NCBI GenBank assembly: GCA_903828595.1
Contig: CAIKMS010000015.1
Span: forward strand, 181,203-245,202
Source of the DNA: an uncultured Pseudomonadota bacterium
GTDB taxonomy: Bacteria > Pseudomonadota > Gammaproteobacteria > Steroidobacterales > Steroidobacteraceae
Direction of reading: 5' to 3'
Length of the DNA stretch: 64,000 bases
In this document: piece after piece, positions 17,400 through 26,087 of the stretch
Position numbering within the stretch: the first letter of the stretch is position 1
Layout: each line of letters opens with the position of its first letter
Position numbers and translations under genes: made by a program
The notes under the pieces: generated by a model
What the model was told of the DNA's origin: nothing
What the model saw: the letters and a program-made list of their open reading frames with translations, nothing else
Databases searched by the model: none

Positions 17400-18511
17400 C
17401 AGAAATCTATTTCCCAATAGACCACGGCGAAAATGGCATCAGCCAGCAGCACCAAGAAAATAGACTCCACCACGGCCTGCGTGGTTAGCCTACCCAGTTC
17501 ACGCGATGAATCGCGAACCTGCAACCCACGATAAGTACCCACCGCGGCAATCAAAATGGCAAAGATTGGCGCTTTAATCAGACCGGCCCAGAACGTCGTC
17601 GGCGACAGCGCCTCCTGCATGCGCACGGCAAACTGGTTGAACGGAATCCCCAGGACCAGCCAAGATAAAACGGCCCCACCCGCGATGCCCATGGCATCGG
17701 CTATAACCGTCAGCAAAGGCAGCGCCAGCACCAAGCCGAGAATCCGGGGCAGAACCAGGACCTCGACAGGATCCACACCCATCGCGCGCAATGCATCGAC
17801 TTCCTCATTAAGCTGCATGACGCCGATTTCGGCTGCATACGAACTTCCAGATCGCCCGGCGACTATGATGGAGGTTAACAAGACACCTAGCTCACGCAAC
17901 ACCGACACCGAAACCAGATCAACGACAAAAACCTCACCACCGAACTGTTTGAGTTCCTGCGCACCAATGTACGCCACAATCACGCTGATCAAAAAAGCGA
18001 TCAAGGCGACGATAGGAATCGCGAGCAATCCTGCCTCATAGACGTGGCGGGTGATTGACGCGGCACGTAACGCACGCCATGAACCCGCGGCGCGGCGCAA
18101 AACAGCACCTATACGCCCTGTGAAATCCAGAGCCTCGCGCAAGCTTTCAACTTGATTAAGCGTCAAGCGACCTAGCTGCTCGCGGGCACGCAGGCCATCA
18201 CGATGGCCATTGCCATCCGAGCCGATATCGCGCTCTAACGAATGCTGAACGAATTCCACCGTGGGTGGTGGTGTACCGCGCCAACTGTAGCTTGTGGAGC
18301 ACTGGTCCAACCGTGCTTGAAACCGGCGGACAAACCAGGCTCCGGTTAAATCCATGTTGGTAACTTGTGAGGCATCGAGCCAGACATGCACGGCGCTTGG
18401 AATAACCAACGCATCAACTTCTTTTTCTAAGCTGCCAACCGACTCGGCGCACCAAGCACCGCTCAACCGTACGGTTTGTTCTTCTGCAGTGGAAAGCCAT
18501 TCAATCAGCAT
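17399..18511 (-). CDS. MlaE family lipid ABC transporter permease with N-terminal STAS domain
   Basis: The 370-residue protein joins an N-terminal STAS-like domain (about 1-95, with VHVWLDASQVTNMDLTGAWF) to an MlaE permease with about five membrane segments. The permease part includes GRSGSSYAAEIGVMQLNEEVDALRAMG, shown here in pieces: GRSGSSYAAEIG and VDALRAMGVDP, the signature of the family. In E. coli Mla the STAS subunit MlaB is a separate protein; here it is fused, as in several MCE systems. The ATG at 18511 overlaps the stop codon of the CDGSH gene (TGATG). Substrate is presumably a phospholipid; direction of transport cannot be read from sequence. Confidence 0.88.
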   Translation of the reverse strand: MLIEWLSTAEEQTVRLSGAWCAESVGSLEKEVDALVIPSAVHVWLDASQVTNMDLTGAWFVRRFQARLDQCSTSYSWRGTPPPTVEFVQHSLERDIGSDGNGHRDGLRAREQLGRLTLNQVESLREALDFTGRIGAVLRRAAGSWRALRAASITRHVYEAGLLAIPIVALIAFLISVIVAYIGAQELKQFGGEVFVVDLVSVSVLRELGVLLTSIIVAGRSGSSYAAEIGVMQLNEEVDALRAMGVDPVEVLVLPRILGLVLALPLLTVIADAMGIAGGAVLSWLVLGIPFNQFAVRMQEALSPTTFWAGLIKAPIFAILIAAVGTYRGLQVRDSSRELGRLTTQAVVESIFLVLLADAIFAVVYWEIDF

Positions 18512-18774
18512 CAAAGTTGAGCCAGGTTGCCTGCTTCTAGTGCCTTATGGCTGCCATCACAAAGCGGCTCTTTCAACGTTTTCTTGCAGCCGCAAAACCA
18601 AATACGCGTGCTTTCCATAGCTTGATATTCTAAGGGTGCAAGGTCGGTGCCCGCATGAGAGCCGTCACAAAATGGTTGGGCTTTGGAAAGACCGCAGCGG
18701 CACCACCAATACGTCTTCCCGGCCTCGACATCAACGGGTTTAGGCATAGTGCTTCGGACAAAAGGCTGGGTCAT
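18511..18774 (-). CDS. Tandem CDGSH iron-sulfur domain protein
   Basis: The 87-residue protein carries two CDGSH-type [2Fe-2S] motifs. The first has C25, C27, C36 and H40 (CRCGLSKAQPFCDGSH), the second C61, C63, C72 and H76 (CGCKKTLKEPLCDGSH). Both keep the unusual three-cysteine, one-histidine ligand set. Bacterial two-motif proteins of this size are soluble and are linked to redox or iron-sulfur handling, but no precise role is known. The ATG at 18774 has AGGA six bases upstream; a longer form to 18810 lacks this. It is the first gene of the MCE operon and overlaps the permease by one base, an unusual partner for lipid transport. Confidence 0.88.
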   Translation of the reverse strand: MTQPFVRSTMPKPVDVEAGKTYWWCRCGLSKAQPFCDGSHAGTDLAPLEYQAMESTRIWFCGCKKTLKEPLCDGSHKALEAGNLAQL

Positions 18775-18880
18775 GAGCAATCCTGTGCAGGAGGCGAGCG
18801 ACCTGAGCATCCTAGCAGGGCGGCTCGACCCATTCCCAGTCGTTTACCCTCACCATCCTACTGCACAGTAAAAAGGCCCG

Positions 18881-19855
18881 TTACTTGGCCGAGTGGTTCA
18901 GTGAGAAGAAAAAGGCCATATCCGGGGAACGATTGGTCGCCAAATCTTCTTGGACGCCGACAGCCAGGGCCCAGGAGCCGCGGGGATTCCAGCGCAGACC
19001 GAACGTCCCGACGACCGGTGGCTTGAGAAAAGCCAGGTCGCTTGAAGTAACGGCTGTATGAACATCGGCTTGCGCCAGCAGGTTTAAGCGCTCGGTCCAC
19101 TTCCAAGTTGTGGTTAAGGTAGCAAAACCTAGCCACGATCGGGCTCTCGCAAACTCACCCGGCCCTCCCAGATGGGTCAGCCCCACTTGGGAGAAAATAT
19201 CCCAACGATCTAAGAAGCGTCGGCCTGCGGTAGCCCAGATCGACTCGTCCCAACGGCCACTGCCCGTAGCCTGCGAAACACGACCCACGGGCAACTTAGC
19301 TCCCAACCAGAGGGCAAGCTCGGTACCGGGCGCGCTGTACAACACACGCCCGGCCTCGATGGGCACGTCACCTACTGCGGTTCCCGCTTTGACCGAAACC
19401 GGCACGTCACCGGCGTGCTCGTAGGTGATCCTATAAACGTTGTCCGCAACGTAGGGTCTGTATCCGGGGTTAAAGCCTAATAGCCGGTGATAGTTACTGA
19501 TAGGCGCGTCTAAAATTCCAGCACCTCGCCACAGTAAAGGCAACTCGGCCGCCCATAACCAATCCCCTAGCCTACCCTTCGCGCGCCAGTCCACTTCGCG
19601 CGTTTCCTCGTCCACGTACAAAGATTCGTCACGGTTATGCGGAAGATTGACCGTGTTGCTCCACGTTACTGCCAATCCAACATCCAATCCGAGGCCAGGT
19701 ACGCTTCGCGGCGCGGGCAAATAGAAGGGTCGCAACAAAGGATTTTGATCGCGAATCGGCAACGGTGCACTGACCCCTGAGTCAGCGACCTGTTGCGCGT
19801 TTCCAGCAAACGCCCAGCTCAGAGCGATGACCAGCGTGCTTAACCGTTGCAGCAC
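18881..19855 (-). CDS. DUF3187-like outer membrane protein
   Basis: The 324-residue protein has a signal peptide (cleavage probably after AFAGNA). Near the mature N terminus is PLPIRDQNPLLRPF, which resembles the start of DUF3187 proteins. The remainder alternates hydrophobic and polar residues and is rich in aromatic residues, as expected for an outer-membrane beta barrel. Function is unknown. It starts six bases after the stop of the ABC permease gene and so is likely the last member of the GntR-controlled operon, perhaps as the outer-membrane partner or target of that exporter. The family assignment rests on the N-terminal motif and general pattern. Confidence 0.6.
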   Translation of the reverse strand: MLQRLSTLVIALSWAFAGNAQQVADSGVSAPLPIRDQNPLLRPFYLPAPRSVPGLGLDVGLAVTWSNTVNLPHNRDESLYVDEETREVDWRAKGRLGDWLWAAELPLLWRGAGILDAPISNYHRLLGFNPGYRPYVADNVYRITYEHAGDVPVSVKAGTAVGDVPIEAGRVLYSAPGTELALWLGAKLPVGRVSQATGSGRWDESIWATAGRRFLDRWDIFSQVGLTHLGGPGEFARARSWLGFATLTTTWKWTERLNLLAQADVHTAVTSSDLAFLKPPVVGTFGLRWNPRGSWALAVGVQEDLATNRSPDMAFFFSLNHSAK

Positions 19856-19861
19856 TGAGCT

Positions 19862-20794
19862 TTAACCGCGGCTTTCCGATAGTCGGCGACAATAGACCGC
19901 TGCGGTGATTGTCAAGGCTGCGACGAGCAACCCCACCCAAACGGAGGCAGACGTCATAAAGGTCATCGGGGCCATGCCGATCGTGGGTATGTCGCCCACG
20001 GATGAATTCACTAAAGCCGCTGCCGGGTAGCCGCGAAATCCAATCCGATCAATAAGCAAGTTGTAGATTATCGTCGTGTGAAAAATGAGTTTCTCAACTA
20101 TGACCAACACGACGCTGATTAAAATTGCCAACTGAATGGGCGATCGCCCCAAGCGCATCGGCCCAGACAATGGAACCCATGCAGACAGGAGCAGAAGCGA
20201 ACCTATCACCGGCGCAAACCATATCATCGTGGTTATCAACATATAAAACGAAAGCCCAATGAGGTTACCCCAAACCCAAGGCGACCAAAAAACGCTTAAG
20301 GCTTCAGGGAATTCGCGAAACTGAAGGCTAACCACAGCGGCCAAAAAAATCTGGGTGATCAAAGCGGCGAGAAGCGCCACGCACGGCATCACCACACCTG
20401 CCACCAGAAACTTGGAAAGAACCGTTTCAAGATCACTTACGGGCATTGATTTCCAGAAAAGAATGGTCCGTTCTGTACGCTCCGCAAACAAGGCATCAGC
20501 GCTATAAAAAAACTGCAGCGCATTGGCTATCGATAAAAACAGCAGTCCGATAGCGCCAAGGAACAGCAAAGCGCCGGCGCGTATAGGCGCCAGGTCTGAT
20601 GTATTGAGTAACTGTGCCGGGGTCATTCCATTCACATCGATCATTGTGTGAGATGGACTAAAAAACGAGATAAGGCCAGTTGCAACGAGAACTATAGCCA
20701 GCAGCAAAGGGCCGCCCACAACCATGCGGTGCTCCCAAATTTCACGGCGAACCAGCCAAGCCATCTGCACGTAGCGTTGGGTTATAACTTTCAT
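19862..20794 (-). CDS. ABC transporter permease (YtrC/D-like)
   Basis: The 310-residue protein has about six hydrophobic membrane segments and one extracytoplasmic loop after the first (about 50-70). The cytoplasmic segment FAERTERTILFWKSMPVSDLETVLSKF is typical in style of ABC-2 permeases (parts: ERTILFWKSMPVSD), where the coupling helix meets the ATPase. The start ATG overlaps the ATPase stop by four bases. Together with the ATPase and GntR gene it forms an exporter of the type often induced by cell-envelope stress in other bacteria. The substrate is unknown. Confidence 0.82.
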   Translation of the reverse strand: MKVITQRYVQMAWLVRREIWEHRMVVGGPLLLAIVLVATGLISFFSPSHTMIDVNGMTPAQLLNTSDLAPIRAGALLFLGAIGLLFLSIANALQFFYSADALFAERTERTILFWKSMPVSDLETVLSKFLVAGVVMPCVALLAALITQIFLAAVVSLQFREFPEALSVFWSPWVWGNLIGLSFYMLITTMIWFAPVIGSLLLLSAWVPLSGPMRLGRSPIQLAILISVVLVIVEKLIFHTTIIYNLLIDRIGFRGYPAAALVNSSVGDIPTIGMAPMTFMTSASVWVGLLVAALTITAAVYCRRLSESRG

Positions 20795-21678
20795 GACACA
20801 GTCCTCGGTTGCATTTTTGCGACAAACAAATCAGCAACCGATGGATGACGTATTTCACCCAAGGCTGCAAGAGACGATTGATCGGCATTTTCATAAATGA
20901 AAACACATCGGCCTAACAGATTACGTTCGGCGATTGGGCCTAAGGCGCGGGCCTGCGCTGCCTTATCACTATCTGTAACGAGCTGCACGTAGTGGTTGGG
21001 AAGTTCATCCATGGGCATATCTAAAACAATCTTCCCGCGATTGATGAACAGCAGGTCCGTCAAAATATTTTCGATTTCTTCAACCTGGTGCGTGCTGACC
21101 AAAATGGTGCGCTCTTGATCCATATAATCATTGATCAAATGATCATAAAAATGCTTTCTGGATACGATGTCTAAACCCAGCGTGGGTTCATCAAGCACCA
21201 GTAGGCGCGCATCAATGGCCATCACTAAGGCCAGATGTAGCTGTGTAATCATTCCTTTAGATAAGGACGAGACCCGTGACTTACGGGGCAGGTCAAACTG
21301 GCGCATCAGGTCTTCGCAACGCTCTGGGCGAAACTGAGGATGAATGTGCCGCACAAAGTCGATGATTTGGTTGACCTTAATCCAACGCGGCAAGACCGCG
21401 ACATCGGCAATAAAGCACACCTGCTCCATCAATGCGTTGCGCTGTCTGAACGGATCCAGCCCGAGTACAGACAGTGCGCCATCTGCCGGGATCAGACCCA
21501 GAATGGTATTTATCGCTGTGGTCTTACCGGCCCCGTTAGGGCCGATCAATCCGACGATTCGACCAGGTCCCACCTCAAAACTGGCGTTATCCAGCGCTAG
21601 CTTGTCTCCATAACGTTTACTGAGGCTTCGGGCTTGGATCACCGGTAGGGCAGGCGACATGTTGGACTCCTGAGTCAT
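20791..21678 (-). CDS. ABC transporter ATP-binding protein
   Basis: The 295-residue ATPase has Walker A GPNGAGKT, signature LSKGM (a common variant of LSGGQ in this family), Walker B LLVLDEPTLGLD and the switch histidine in VSTHQVEEIE. The C-terminal 70 residues form the regulatory extension typical of YtrB/CcmA-like ATPases. The ATG at 21678 overlaps the GntR stop codon by four bases; a second ATG at 21660 has a better AGGAG ribosome-binding site, and either could be used. It pairs with the permease encoded immediately downstream. Confidence 0.87.
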   Translation of the reverse strand: MTQESNMSPALPVIQARSLSKRYGDKLALDNASFEVGPGRIVGLIGPNGAGKTTAINTILGLIPADGALSVLGLDPFRQRNALMEQVCFIADVAVLPRWIKVNQIIDFVRHIHPQFRPERCEDLMRQFDLPRKSRVSSLSKGMITQLHLALVMAIDARLLVLDEPTLGLDIVSRKHFYDHLINDYMDQERTILVSTHQVEEIENILTDLLFINRGKIVLDMPMDELPNHYVQLVTDSDKAAQARALGPIAERNLLGRCVFIYENADQSSLAALGEIRHPSVADLFVAKMQPRTVS

Positions 21679-22058
21679 GACGACTTCTGCGTGTTTGGGG
21701 TTGGCTTAAGTTCAGCCGCTAAAAGATCGGATGCGGACAACCCTAATCGCTCAATGGTAGTGAGTACTCGGGGCCACTCTTGGCTAAGGAATCGATCGCG
21801 CTCGGCGGCCAACAGGGCAGCCTGAGCACCGGGCGCTACGTACATGCCCATGCCTCGGCGCTTCTCCACCAATTGTTCGTCAACCAGTTGCTGATAGCCC
21901 TTGAGCACCGTTAGAGGGTTTAGGCGAAAATCTGCCGCCACGGTACGCACCGATGGCAAGGCGTCACCCTCTTTCAAGACCGAATCCAGAATCATCGCCA
22001 CCACGCGATCGCGCAACTGGCGGTAAATGGGCTGTGTGTCGTTCCATTGGGAGTCCAT
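21675..22058 (-). CDS. GntR family transcriptional regulator, YtrA-like
   Basis: The 127-residue protein has an N-terminal winged helix (QPIYRQLRDRVVAMIL, then LPSVRTVAADFRLNPLTVLKGYQQL) and a short helical C-terminal part, the plan of the YtrA subgroup of GntR regulators. These usually repress their own operon with ABC transporter genes, exactly the arrangement here. The ATG at 22058 is preferred over an in-frame ATG at 22115, because the latter lies within a good -10 box (TATGAT) and would precede the transcript start. It overlaps the ATPase gene by four bases. Confidence 0.87.
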   Translation of the reverse strand: MDSQWNDTQPIYRQLRDRVVAMILDSVLKEGDALPSVRTVAADFRLNPLTVLKGYQQLVDEQLVEKRRGMGMYVAPGAQAALLAAERDRFLSQEWPRVLTTIERLGLSASDLLAAELKPTPNTQKSS

Positions 22059-22110
22059 GTGATGAATCTCGATTGACTGAGGTGGGCCGGGAATGTTGAC
22101 GATGGGAAGT

Positions 22111-22144
22111 ATCATATACCAGTGTTATAGTTAACTACAACACT
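22111..22144 (-). promoter_or_regulatory. Promoter and palindromic operator of the GntR-ABC operon
   Basis: A 24-base near-perfect palindrome at 22121-22144 (half-sites AGTGTTATAGTT and AACTACAACACT, 11 of 12 pairs) lies just upstream of the GntR gene. On the minus strand it covers a promoter with -35 TTGTAG (22135-22140), an 18-base spacer and -10 TATGAT (22111-22116). A bound dimer would block RNA polymerase, so autorepression is the natural inference. Confidence 0.75.
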
Positions 22145-22278
22145 AATTTATTAACTTACCCGCGTTTGTCTTTGGGGATGTCTGCCGCGCCGCAAAAATC
22201 CTTCCGGCTCTCACCGCTCTGGGCGCTACCCACTGGTAAACTCTGCAGCCCTTTTGGAATATCTGCGGAGTGAGCCCC

Positions 22279-23256
22279 ATGAAAGCACCGATGAACGTCA
22301 CCATTACCGGCGCGGCTGGCCAAATCGGCTACGCCTTAGCGTTTCGGGTCGCGTCAGGCCAAATGCTCGGGGCTGATCAGCCGGTGAACCTCAATCTCCT
22401 GGAAATCACCCCGGCACTGCCATCTCTCAATGGCGTGGTCATGGAGCTCAATGACTGCGCATTTCCGACATTGAATAAAGTCACCGCCACCGATGATGCA
22501 AAAATTGCGTTTAAGGACTGCGATGCAGGCCTATTAGTTGGTGCTCGGCCTCGTGGCCCAGGCATGGAACGCAAGGATCTGCTGCTGGCCAACGCGCAAA
22601 TCTTCTCGGCACAGGGTAAAGCGATCAATGAAGTCGCCTCGCGCTCGGTGAAGATTCTGGTTGTGGGCAACCCGGCCAACACCAACGCCCTGATCGCTAG
22701 CCGCAATGCGAAGGACATCGATCCCCGCAACTTCACCGCAATGACCCGACTGGATCACAACCGCGCCCTGGCACAGCTAGCCGAGCATACCGGCAGCCAC
22801 GTGACGGATATCAAACACATGACAATCTGGGGTAACCACAGCTCCACCCAGTACCCAGACCTCCATCATTGCACCATTGCTGGCACCCCAGCCCTTAGCC
22901 GTGTCACCCAGAACTGGTATGCGGATGAGTTCATTCCTACGGTTCAGCAGCGCGGAGCCGCCATCATCAAAGCACGCGGTGCCTCGTCTGCCGCATCAGC
23001 TGCCTCTGCTGCAATCGACCATATTCGTACCTGGGTCCTAGGCAGTGCAACCAACGACTGGGTCAGCATGGGTGTTCAATCAGACGGCAGCTACGGGATT
23101 CCAGAAGGCTTGATCTACTCCTATCCGGTAACCTGTTCCGGCGGCCAGTACCACATCGTTCAGGGGCTGGAAATCAACGAGTTCAGCCGAAACCGGCTGG
23201 AACTCACCCGTGCTGAGCTTGCCGAAGAGCGCGACGGGGTCAAAGACTTAATCTAG
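22279..23256 (+). CDS. mdh: Malate dehydrogenase (NAD+)
   Basis: This citric acid cycle enzyme oxidises malate to oxaloacetate. The 325-residue protein has the dinucleotide motif GAAGQIGY, the substrate-loop arginines in [23 protein letters not shown], the catalytic aspartate and arginine in MTRLDHNRA and the catalytic histidine in IWGNHS. The sequence is of the cytosolic-like type found in Xanthomonadales and betaproteobacteria rather than the E. coli type. The ATG at 22279 is eight bases after GGAG; a GTG at 22270 is in frame but lacks a site of its own. The gene ends in front of a perfect inverted repeat. Confidence 0.95.
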   Translation: MKAPMNVTITGAAGQIGYALAFRVASGQMLGADQPVNLNLLEITPALPSLNGVVMELNDCAFPTLNKVTATDDAKIAFKDCDAGLLVGARPRGPGMERKDLLLANAQIFSAQGKAINEVASRSVKILVVGNPANTNALIASRNAKDIDPRNFTAMTRLDHNRALAQLAEHTGSHVTDIKHMTIWGNHSSTQYPDLHHCTIAGTPALSRVTQNWYADEFIPTVQQRGAAIIKARGASSAASAASAAIDHIRTWVLGSATNDWVSMGVQSDGSYGIPEGLIYSYPVTCSGGQYHIVQGLEINEFSRNRLELTRAELAEERDGVKDLI

Positions 23257-23264
23257 CCCGTAAA

Positions 23265-23303
23265 GTCGGCCGCCATGCTTAAGTATCGGTCATGGCGGCC
23301 GAC
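23265..23303. terminator. Perfect 13-bp stem-loop downstream of mdh
   Basis: The arms GTCGGCCGCCATG (23265-23277) and CATGGCGGCCGAC (23291-23303) pair perfectly around a 13-base loop, nine bases after the mdh stop codon. No run of T follows, so it is not a standard intrinsic terminator. It may protect the mdh mRNA 3' end or act with a termination factor. The rest of the 241-base gap up to the kinase gene holds nothing else recognised. Confidence 0.5.
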
Positions 23304-23497
23304 TGAATAAGTAGGGCGATATTGAGGCTCGCGTTTGACGTGCGCCCTTTCGGCCAGTCACCCAATGTTTAGCCGCCACTTTTTACGCGAATGAATCGCC
23401 AAAGCACCCTGAAATAAAGGCCGACCCTACCGTATGCAGGCCCACGCCAATCCCGTCTCGAACAGTTTTACGAGGCCACGATTAAGGGAACTGCGCC

Positions 23498-25942
23498 GTG
23501 ACTGATCCCAAAACGCCGCCACCCGCGACCCCACCTTCAGCGCCGATGCCGGGCCGCGGTGCCGAGCTGTTACGCGCCGCGTGCGAGATTGCCGGGATCG
23601 CCGGGTGGGAGTTCGATGCGAACTCACAGGCATTTACCTGGCTGGCAAGCGCTAACGGCCTGCTCGACGCTGCGGTTCCTCAGCACTCGTCGCTCACCGA
23701 CGTGCTAACGCATTTTCCCGTCTACGCTCGGGGTGAAATAAGACGACAACTCCTTAATGCTGTAAACCAGCAGTCGACCTTCGACATGGAGATCCCGTTC
23801 ATCACTCGCCAAAAGCGCACCAAATGGCTGCGCTTGGCCGGCGCACCTCAGACTGACGTGGCGCACGGTCACCGACTAATAGGAGCGCTACAGGATATTT
23901 CAGCCGAACGCTCCGCCGCGCAAACATTACGTGCCGCGATAGCCGAGGCCCATCGCGCCAATAAGGTAAAAGACATGTTTCTGGCTAACATGAGCCACGA
24001 AATTCGTACGCCATTGAATGGCGTGATCGGCATGACCGATCTGCTTTTGCAAACCGACTTAGAACCCGCGCAACGCGAATACGTAGAGCTGGCACGATCG
24101 TCCGGAGAAACGTTGCTCAGCCTGGTAAGCAATGTTCTGGACTTCGCGAAAATTGATTCAGACAACCTCGAACTTGAGGTCATACAGTTCGATCTACGAA
24201 CCACGATTGATGAAGCCGTTGGCGCGGTCATGCATTCGGTCTCACAAAAATCGTTGGATATCGAAGTCGAAATGACCAGACAGTGTCGCCGAGCCTACTG
24301 GGGTGATCCCACACGTCTGCGCCAAGTATTAATCAATCTTTTAGGCAATGCGGTTAAGTTCACGCCCGAAGGAGCTATAAAACTCAGCGTGCACATGGCC
24401 AAACAGTTCGACAGTCTACAAACTCTAGAGTTTGCAATATCAGACAACGGCATTGGCATCCCCCCGGATAAGCTTGATCTGCTTTTTTCTCCATTTACCC
24501 AAACAGACCCCACGCATACCCGACGCTATGGTGGCACGGGCTTAGGTCTGTCCATTTGCAGACGCATTGTCGAAGCGATGAATGGCGTCATCACCGTAGA
24601 AAGTGAAGTCGGCGCAGGGTCAACTTTCCGATTTCGCGTTGATCTAAGCTTAGGCACAGAGTCAAGCGAACCCGCTGCTATTGCCGCAAGAGCAGAAAAG
24701 GCGTTATTTATCGGCCCTGAATCCAGCGTGTACCGAACGCTACAGGCCGATCTTTATGACCTAGGAATTACGCTGTCTCGACCTGACGAAGCCTTTGAAG
24801 CCGCGCAAGTAGCCACAAGCAAGCCTCGCTCTAATGCACCGCTCTATGAGCTTATCTTTATTGATATCAATGATTCATCTTTGGAGAAAACAGCATCGGC
24901 GAATTTGCCCTATGTGCAAAATAAATCCGCTTTCACAAAACTCATAGGGCTGTGCTCCTTACACGAATTTACCGCGCTCAGCGCTGATCGTCGTTTTTAT
25001 ACCGTACTGCAAAAGCCGCTGCGCCGGTCATCGCTACTACGTACCGTGATGAACGCACTTAAGGTCAGCCAGCCTACGTCGCTGACCGTTGACACGGCTT
25101 CCTATCAAGGCAAAAGCGTCTTACTAGCCGAAGACAATCCGACCAACGTCAAGATCCAGTCTAAGCTCATTGAGCGCTTAGGCATCAATGTAATGGTAGC
25201 TCGTGACGGGCGGGAGGCGTTGTCGATACTCGCTAAACATCGCTTTGACGCGGTGCTGATGGATTGCCAGATGCCGGAGCTTGACGGCTATGACACGACT
25301 AAGGCGATACGCCGCGGAAAATACGATGTTTTAGACCCTCAGGTTCCTATTATCGCGCTCACCGCCTACGCCATGGCAGAAGATCGCGAACGCTGTTTTT
25401 CGGTGGGAATGGATGGCTACCTGAATAAGCCTATTGGGCTTGAGGCCCTTGAAATAGCGCTTCGCCCCTTCTTAAGCGTTACCTCCATACCAGACCCGAC
25501 GAGCAACTCTCTTGCAAATGAGCACACTCCAGCACCGGTGGGTAAAGCAAGTTCACCCTCAGAGGCTTCTTTGGCACTGCACGAGGCTCAATCGGTCATT
25601 TTTGATCATCAACGGGCCCTAGAGGTAGCCGACGGTGACGCTGAGTTTCTAACAGAGCTCCTTGAAACCTATCTGAAGTCCATTAGCCGCCTCTTAAGCG
25701 ATCTTAAGAGCGCACTGGACGCTGATGATCACGACTACATACGGCGGGTAGCTCACCAAATAAAGGGCGCGAGCATGAACGTGGGCGCCCTACGCATAGG
25801 GTTAATGGCTGAAGAAATCGAGAAAAACCAGAGGTCAGACCGATATGATGTTCTGGCTTCTACTTGGTCAGCCACCTCGATTGAGGTGAACAAGGCTATC
25901 GCCGTTGCTCGCGAACAGTTAATGGATTGGGATCCTAATTGA
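23498..25942 (+). CDS. Hybrid sensor histidine kinase with receiver and Hpt domains
   Basis: The 814-residue protein has no membrane segment. It contains a PAS-like region (about 25-135), a HisKA domain with phospho-acceptor H167 (NMSHEIRTPLNG), an ATPase domain with the N box (NLLGNAVKFT), DNGIGIP and GGTGLGLSI, a degenerate receiver, a full receiver with phospho-acceptor D589 (LMDCQMPELDG), and a C-terminal Hpt domain with H753 (VAHQIKGAS). The full His-Asp-His relay, missing only the output regulator, suggests it signals to a separate response regulator. The degenerate receiver keeps the aspartate in IFIDIND and a KP motif but lacks the acidic pair. The start is GTG at 23498 with an AGGGA site. 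No partner is adjacent. Confidence 0.9.
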   Translation: MTDPKTPPPATPPSAPMPGRGAELLRAACEIAGIAGWEFDANSQAFTWLASANGLLDAAVPQHSSLTDVLTHFPVYARGEIRRQLLNAVNQQSTFDMEIPFITRQKRTKWLRLAGAPQTDVAHGHRLIGALQDISAERSAAQTLRAAIAEAHRANKVKDMFLANMSHEIRTPLNGVIGMTDLLLQTDLEPAQREYVELARSSGETLLSLVSNVLDFAKIDSDNLELEVIQFDLRTTIDEAVGAVMHSVSQKSLDIEVEMTRQCRRAYWGDPTRLRQVLINLLGNAVKFTPEGAIKLSVHMAKQFDSLQTLEFAISDNGIGIPPDKLDLLFSPFTQTDPTHTRRYGGTGLGLSICRRIVEAMNGVITVESEVGAGSTFRFRVDLSLGTESSEPAAIAARAEKALFIGPESSVYRTLQADLYDLGITLSRPDEAFEAAQVATSKPRSNAPLYELIFIDINDSSLEKTASANLPYVQNKSAFTKLIGLCSLHEFTALSADRRFYTVLQKPLRRSSLLRTVMNALKVSQPTSLTVDTASYQGKSVLLAEDNPTNVKIQSKLIERLGINVMVARDGREALSILAKHRFDAVLMDCQMPELDGYDTTKAIRRGKYDVLDPQVPIIALTAYAMAEDRERCFSVGMDGYLNKPIGLEALEIALRPFLSVTSIPDPTSNSLANEHTPAPVGKASSPSEASLALHEAQSVIFDHQRALEVADGDAEFLTELLETYLKSISRLLSDLKSALDADDHDYIRRVAHQIKGASMNVGALRIGLMAEEIEKNQRSDRYDVLASTWSATSIEVNKAIAVAREQLMDWDPN

Positions 25943-26087
25943 ACGCAAACAGCCGCCACGCCGTAATTCTACAGCTGAGACGAAAATAGCGAGTTTTGAT
26001 TCATTACGTGGTGGGCAGTGTCTTGTTGATGATTTAAGACCGCATAATTCACGCTCTTGACTCCGTGTTCGCGCTAGGGAGTTACTT

